From positions 1-64,000 of the forward strand of contig NZ_LT854634.1 in NCBI RefSeq assembly GCF_900184255.1: a stretch of DNA of 64,000 nt. Reading direction: 5' to 3'. Shown here one piece after another: positions 60,270 through 64,000 of this stretch. The stretch comes from Haloimpatiens massiliensis (GTDB lineage Bacteria; Bacillota; Clostridia; Clostridiales; Clostridiaceae). The notes below the pieces were generated by a model. That model was not told the origin of the DNA. It worked only from the letters and a program-made list of their open reading frames with translations, and did no database searches. The translations under genes were made by a program, and so were the position numbers. Numbering within the stretch: position 1 is the stretch's first letter; each line of letters starts with the position of its first letter.

Positions 60270-61679
60270 CTACTTTATTTTCCAAGTAGTTCCTTCTTTA
60301 GTATCAATAAGTTCTATATCCATTTCTAAAAGTTCATTTCTTAATTGATCCGCCTTAGCCCACTCCTTATTTTTCCTAGCTTCAGCTCTTTTAGCTATTA
60401 GATCATTTATATATTCTTCATCTACATCTATATTTTTTTCTTCTTTATAATTTAGTAAATCCAATGAAAGAACTTCGTCAAAATCTTCAACTAATATAAT
60501 TTTTTCTTTATTTGTAAGTTCTTCATCCTTTAAAATTTCGTGAAGTGTAGTGAATGCATTAGGCATATTTAAATCATCACATATATTATTTGCAAACTTA
60601 TTTTTATAATCCTGAATTTTATCTTTATCTAATCTTTCATTTTCTTCTGCAGCTTTTCTTATAAAAAATATCTTTTCTTTAAGCTTTTTAAGTCCGTTAC
60701 TAGCTTCCTTTAAGCTTTGGAAACTAAACAAAAGTTGCTTTCTATATCTAGATTGTAGGCAAAAATATCTATATTCTAAAGGATCAAATCCCTCTTCTAT
60801 AACTCTAGATAAAGTTAAAAAATCTCCACTAGACTTTGACATCTTGCCATTATCTAAAACAAGAAATTCACCATGCATCCAATAATTTACCCATTTATGT
60901 CCTAAAGCTCCCTCTGATTGAGCTATTTCATTAGTATGATGCACTGGTATGTGATCAACTCCTCCACAATGTATATCCACTGCTTCCCCTAAGTATTTTA
61001 TAGACATAGCGGAACACTCTAAATGCCATCCTGGAAATCCTGTACCCCATGGAGAATCCCATTGCATTATTTGATTGGTAAATTTAGAATTGGTAAACCA
61101 AAGTACAAAATCCAAAGGATTCTTTTTATTGGTGTCCACTTCAACTCTACTACCTGCCTCTAATTCATCTATACTTAAATTTGCAAGTTTAGTATAATCC
61201 TTAAATTTATCTATTTGATAATATACATTACCATTAGAAATATACGTATAACCTTTTTCTTCTAATGTCTTTATAAGATTTATCATATCATCTATGTGCT
61301 CTGTAGCTCTGCAAGTAACTGTTGGTCTTTTTATATTAAGTTTTTTGCAATCTTCGAAAAAACCATCTTCATAAAATCTAGCAATTTCCCAAGGACTCTT
61401 ATTTTCACGCTTTGCCCCTAGCGTCATTTTATCTTCTCCCTCATCTGCATCAGATTGAAGATGACCTACGTCTGTTATATTCATAACATGTTTTACTTTA
61501 TATCCTGCATATTCTAAAGATTTCTTTAAAACATCCTCAAAAATATATGTTCTTAAGTTTCCAATATGCGCATAATTATAAACTGTTGGTCCACAAGTAT
61601 ACATACCAACTTTTCCTTCTTTTGCGGGTACAAATTCTTCTTTTTTTCTAGTTAAGGTATTGTAAACATAGAACTCCAT
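60270..61679 (-). CDS. cysS: Cysteinyl-tRNA synthetase
   Basis: A 469-residue class I aminoacyl-tRNA synthetase. The zinc/HIGH region is CGPTVYNYAHIGN (residues 29-41), a further zinc part is GFPGWHLECSAMS (near 205-217) and the KMSKS loop is GKMSKSSGDF (near 280). The C-terminal end AKADQLRNELLEMDIELIDTK then EGTTWKIK is typical of the anticodon end. AGGAGG precedes the ATG. No T-box leader is visible upstream; a family A foldback lies there instead. Confidence 0.96.
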   Translation of the reverse strand: MEFYVYNTLTRKKEEFVPAKEGKVGMYTCGPTVYNYAHIGNLRTYIFEDVLKKSLEYAGYKVKHVMNITDVGHLQSDADEGEDKMTLGAKRENKSPWEIARFYEDGFFEDCKKLNIKRPTVTCRATEHIDDMINLIKTLEEKGYTYISNGNVYYQIDKFKDYTKLANLSIDELEAGSRVEVDTNKKNPLDFVLWFTNSKFTNQIMQWDSPWGTGFPGWHLECSAMSIKYLGEAVDIHCGGVDHIPVHHTNEIAQSEGALGHKWVNYWMHGEFLVLDNGKMSKSSGDFLTLSRVIEEGFDPLEYRYFCLQSRYRKQLLFSFQSLKEASNGLKKLKEKIFFIRKAAEENERLDKDKIQDYKNKFANNICDDLNMPNAFTTLHEILKDEELTNKEKIILVEDFDEVLSLDLLNYKEEKNIDVDEEYINDLIAKRAEARKNKEWAKADQLRNELLEMDIELIDTKEGTTWKIK

Positions 61680-61707
61680 AATGTTTCCTCCTACAAATTA
61701 ATTAAAT

Positions 61708-61867
61708 AAGGTACATGAAAGAAATAACAAGTCAAAGATGCTAGTATATTTTGTGTCACACAAGGAAGCAGTTTCCGCCTTTGGTAGGACTATCGGCGGG
61801 TTCTGCTAACGCAGTATGACGTAAAACAGACTAGCATACTGACTTGTTATTTTTTAAAATGTACCTT
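61708..61867. repeat. Family A foldback repeat, full copy 3
   Basis: A 160-bp copy with perfect AAGGTACAT/ATGTACCTT ends and TA on both outer sides, consistent with a TA target duplication. The central part keeps TAGGACTATCGG. It lies between recQ and cysS. Confidence 0.85.
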
Positions 61868-61875
61868 ATAACAAA

Positions 61876-61900
61876 ACCGCAGAGAATCTACTCCTGCGGT
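61876..61900 (-). terminator. Terminator of recQ
   Basis: ACCGCAG-GAGTAGATTCT-CTGCGGT followed by TTTTGTTAT on the minus strand. It lies just before the family A repeat. Confidence 0.8.
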
Positions 61901-62011
61901 GAAATAACCCTTGTTTATTTCTTCGATAGCCATAGTTAAAAACCATAAAATTTGTCTCTATTGAAATAATACCACAACCAATGAAAATTTCAATAAGCAT
62001 AATAAAAATAT

Positions 62012-64000
62012 TTACCCTACTTTTTTATCTTCCTGACATTTAATTAGTTTTATCCAAAAATACTCCACTTCTCTAGGCAGTAATTCTTTTATAGGTTTTA
62101 ATCTATCTGTATCTACTTTATTTATTGCCTCTTTTATCATTTCAATATATTCTTTTGGAACAAATTCATTAATATCTAATTCTTTTCCCTCCATGTAACA
62201 CTTAATTATATGATTTTCAACAGTTTGCAATGCCATATTTCTGTATTTAGCTATTTCCTCAAGTTTTTCACCTTTAGAAAACATTTGGTATGTTATATAG
62301 TGACTTGGAATCTTACCATTCCCATTTTCTTCACTTTTATTTCTCTGATTTTTTAATTTTGAATTATCATCTAAGTTTCTTATAGTTTTCAAGAAATCTC
62401 CTCTGTTAATGTTATTTTCTTCTATGTAGCTTTTTATTTCATTTAAAAATCTCTCCCCATATTTCTCGTACTTAACTTCTCCAACTCCACTTATACTTAA
62501 AAACTCTTCCTTATTAATAGGCATGTATCCACTCATTTCTTTTAGAGAGCTATCTCCAAATACTATATATGGTGGCACTTTTTCTTCCTCGGATATTTGC
62601 TTTCTAAACCTCCTTAACAAATTAAACAATTGATCATCAGCCTTAGTAATCTTTTTAACCTTTGCAACCTTCATCTTAACATTAGCTTTACTCTTTAAAA
62701 CATCCACAGCCTTTAATGTTAACTTAATCACTGGATATCCATCATTGGTAAGTCTTAAATAACCATCAGCAGTTAATTTATTAATTATATTTATTAAGTC
62801 TTTTCTACTGTACTCCATCATTATACCGTAGGTTGATAGTTTGTTTAATTCTAATGTTAAAACCTTTTTATTCTCTGACCCTCTTAGCACATCAACTACC
62901 ATGCCGCTGCCATATCGTTCTCTCATTCTATATATACAAGAAAATATCTTTTGAGCTTCTATTGTTATATCCCTGTACTCACTTTCATCCAAGCAATTTC
63001 CACAGTTTCCACATTCCTCATAATCCACTTCATCTTCAAAATACTCCAATATGTATTTTCTAAGACATTTAGATGTATAACAATAATCCACCATTTCTCT
63101 TAATTTTTCATATTCATACTCTTTTCTATAGGAAGGCAATTCACTCTGCTCTATAAAGAAACTTTGAAGCTGTACATCTCTTGCATTAAATAAAAGTATA
63201 CATTCACTTTTTTCCCCGTCTCTACCAGCACGTCCTGCCTCTTGATAATAGGCTTCCAAATTTTTAGGCATATTATTGTGAATAACAAATCTCACATTTG
63301 ATTTATCTATACCCATACCAAAAGCATTAGTAGCCACCATTACATCTATATCATCATAAGCAAAGCTATTCTGCGCCTCTTCTCTCTTCCTATCACTTAA
63401 TCCAGCATGATACATGCCTACCTTTATTTCATGTTTTAGTAAAAAGTTATATATGCTTTCCACTTCTCTTCTTGTAGCTGCATATATAATTCCCTTATCT
63501 TCTTTATGATTAGATATGTAGGATAGTATATAATTTTGATTGTCTTCTCCTCTTAACACAGAAAAAAACAAATTTTCTCTGTCAAATCCCGTTACATAGA
63601 CATCAGGATTATTTAATCCCAAGAGTTTAACTATATCTTCCTTTACCTTTTCCGTTGCTGTAGCAGTGTATGCACCAATTACTGGCCTTTTAGAAAAATT
63701 ATTTATGAATTCGCCTATTTTTTTATAACTAGGCCTAAAATCGTGAGCCCACTGAGATATACAATGAGCCTCATCTATAGCTACGAAAGATACTTCCACG
63801 TCATTTAGTATTCTACAAAAGCTTTCTGACTCCAATCTTTCAGGAGCTATATAAATAAGCTTATAATTGCCTACAGATATCTGCTGTACTCGCTCCATAT
63901 ATTCCATTTCCGTAAGAGTGCTATTTATATAAGTAGCTTCTATCCCCTGTTCATTTAAACTATCCACTTGGTCTTTCATAAGAGAAATTAATGGAGATAT
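62012..64000 (-). CDS. recQ: RecQ ATP-dependent DNA helicase, 5' end outside the window
   Basis: The frame is open to base 64000 and begins inside the helicase (ISPLISLMKDQVDSLNEQGI), so the Walker A part lies beyond the edge. Visible are the DEAH box in VAIDEAHCISQWAHDFRPSY, motif VI in YYQEAGRAGRDGEKS, the RQC zinc Cys residues (CYTSKCLRKYILEYF followed by CGNCGNC), an HRDC domain (DDQLFNLLRRFRKQIS..) and a final helix-turn-helix (GEKLEEIAKYRNMALQTVEN, as in clostridial RecQ). It unwinds DNA in repair and recombination. A terminator follows. Confidence 0.93.
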   Translation of the reverse strand: MSPLISLMKDQVDSLNEQGIEATYINSTLTEMEYMERVQQISVGNYKLIYIAPERLESESFCRILNDVEVSFVAIDEAHCISQWAHDFRPSYKKIGEFINNFSKRPVIGAYTATATEKVKEDIVKLLGLNNPDVYVTGFDRENLFFSVLRGEDNQNYILSYISNHKEDKGIIYAATRREVESIYNFLLKHEIKVGMYHAGLSDRKREEAQNSFAYDDIDVMVATNAFGMGIDKSNVRFVIHNNMPKNLEAYYQEAGRAGRDGEKSECILLFNARDVQLQSFFIEQSELPSYRKEYEYEKLREMVDYCYTSKCLRKYILEYFEDEVDYEECGNCGNCLDESEYRDITIEAQKIFSCIYRMRERYGSGMVVDVLRGSENKKVLTLELNKLSTYGIMMEYSRKDLINIINKLTADGYLRLTNDGYPVIKLTLKAVDVLKSKANVKMKVAKVKKITKADDQLFNLLRRFRKQISEEEKVPPYIVFGDSSLKEMSGYMPINKEEFLSISGVGEVKYEKYGERFLNEIKSYIEENNINRGDFLKTIRNLDDNSKLKNQRNKSEENGNGKIPSHYITYQMFSKGEKLEEIAKYRNMALQTVENHIIKCYMEGKELDINEFVPKEYIEMIKEAINKVDTDRLKPIKELLPREVEYFWIKLIKCQEDKKVG

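Noticed and set aside
61680..62011. T-box leader of cysS
   Set aside because: No T-box sequence is present; the gap holds the recQ terminator and a family A repeat.

Overview
The window is low-GC DNA with many short A/T-rich intergenic gaps, strong Shine-Dalgarno sequences (AGGAGG types) and many TTG/GTG starts. A V-type ATPase operon, rubrerythrin, LytTR signalling and several cation/solute symporters point to an anaerobic Clostridium-like Firmicute. A relative of the C. botulinum/C. sporogenes group is my inference, not something the sequence proves. No rRNA, tRNA or CRISPR array is visible. Many starts given here differ from the longest possible reading frame because a clear ribosome binding site picks a later ATG or TTG.

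Layout. 1-1121: a decayed IS607-type element (tnpA and tnpB remnants plus a structured 79-bp end). 1200-6124: minus-strand V-ATPase genes E, F, K, I, C and G/H with their promoter; the catalytic A, B and D genes are not in the window and the IS remnant sits where they would be expected to follow. 6366-12274: a URO-D/MtaA-like methyltransferase, an aromatic-acid-exporter-like protein, a glutamate-type symporter, a GNAT enzyme, a nucleotidyltransferase-fold protein and a maltose-acetyltransferase-like enzyme. 12300-16110: an accessory stretch with foldback repeats, small genes, a broken gene, a small membrane protein behind a structured leader, a yjdF gene with a probable riboswitch, and an orphan Cys-containing protein. 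16136-26925: two ABC-F proteins, an ECF S-component/methyltransferase pair, a metalloprotease-like protein, a GNAT enzyme, and a heterodimeric ABC exporter preceded by a leader-peptide attenuator. 28427-36344: a complete sialic acid catabolic cluster (LacI-family regulator, FAD enzyme, nanA, sodium symporter, DUF386 anomerase-like gene, nanE, nanK) with two identical palindromic operators. 36594-40711: three unassigned genes, two probably paralogous beta-rich proteins and a large beta-helix-like protein. 40870-48022: a cobalamin-riboswitch operon for B12 uptake (BtuF, BtuC, BtuD) plus a CobN-like chelatase. 48253-64000: rubrerythrin; a sigma54 activator with its target operon (NhaC-family antiporter, isoaspartyl dipeptidase); a HutD/Ves protein; deoD; CstA with a LytS/LytR-type two-component system; cysS; and the 3' part of recQ.

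Mobile and repetitive DNA is the main accessory theme. Family A is a foldback of about 160 bp (three full copies and one half copy) that probably inserts at TA. Family B is a foldback of 166-310 bp (three copies with 7-8 bp target duplications and one half copy) with a GC-rich multi-hairpin core. A 79-bp structured repeat occurs at the IS607 remnant and again, without any transposase, in front of the ECF operon. No open reading frame of transposase type lies inside families A or B, so both look non-autonomous.

The best candidates for undescribed biology are: the exporter attenuator at 26500-26925, which shows a leader ORF, mutually exclusive helices, a terminator and a second 16-residue peptide; the solo 79-bp RNA-like element; the foldback families; the hidden-SD small membrane protein at 13821-14189; the beta-rich protein cluster at 36594-40711; the FAD enzyme embedded in the sialic acid cluster; and the CobN-like chelatase without visible AAA+ partners in a B12-import operon.
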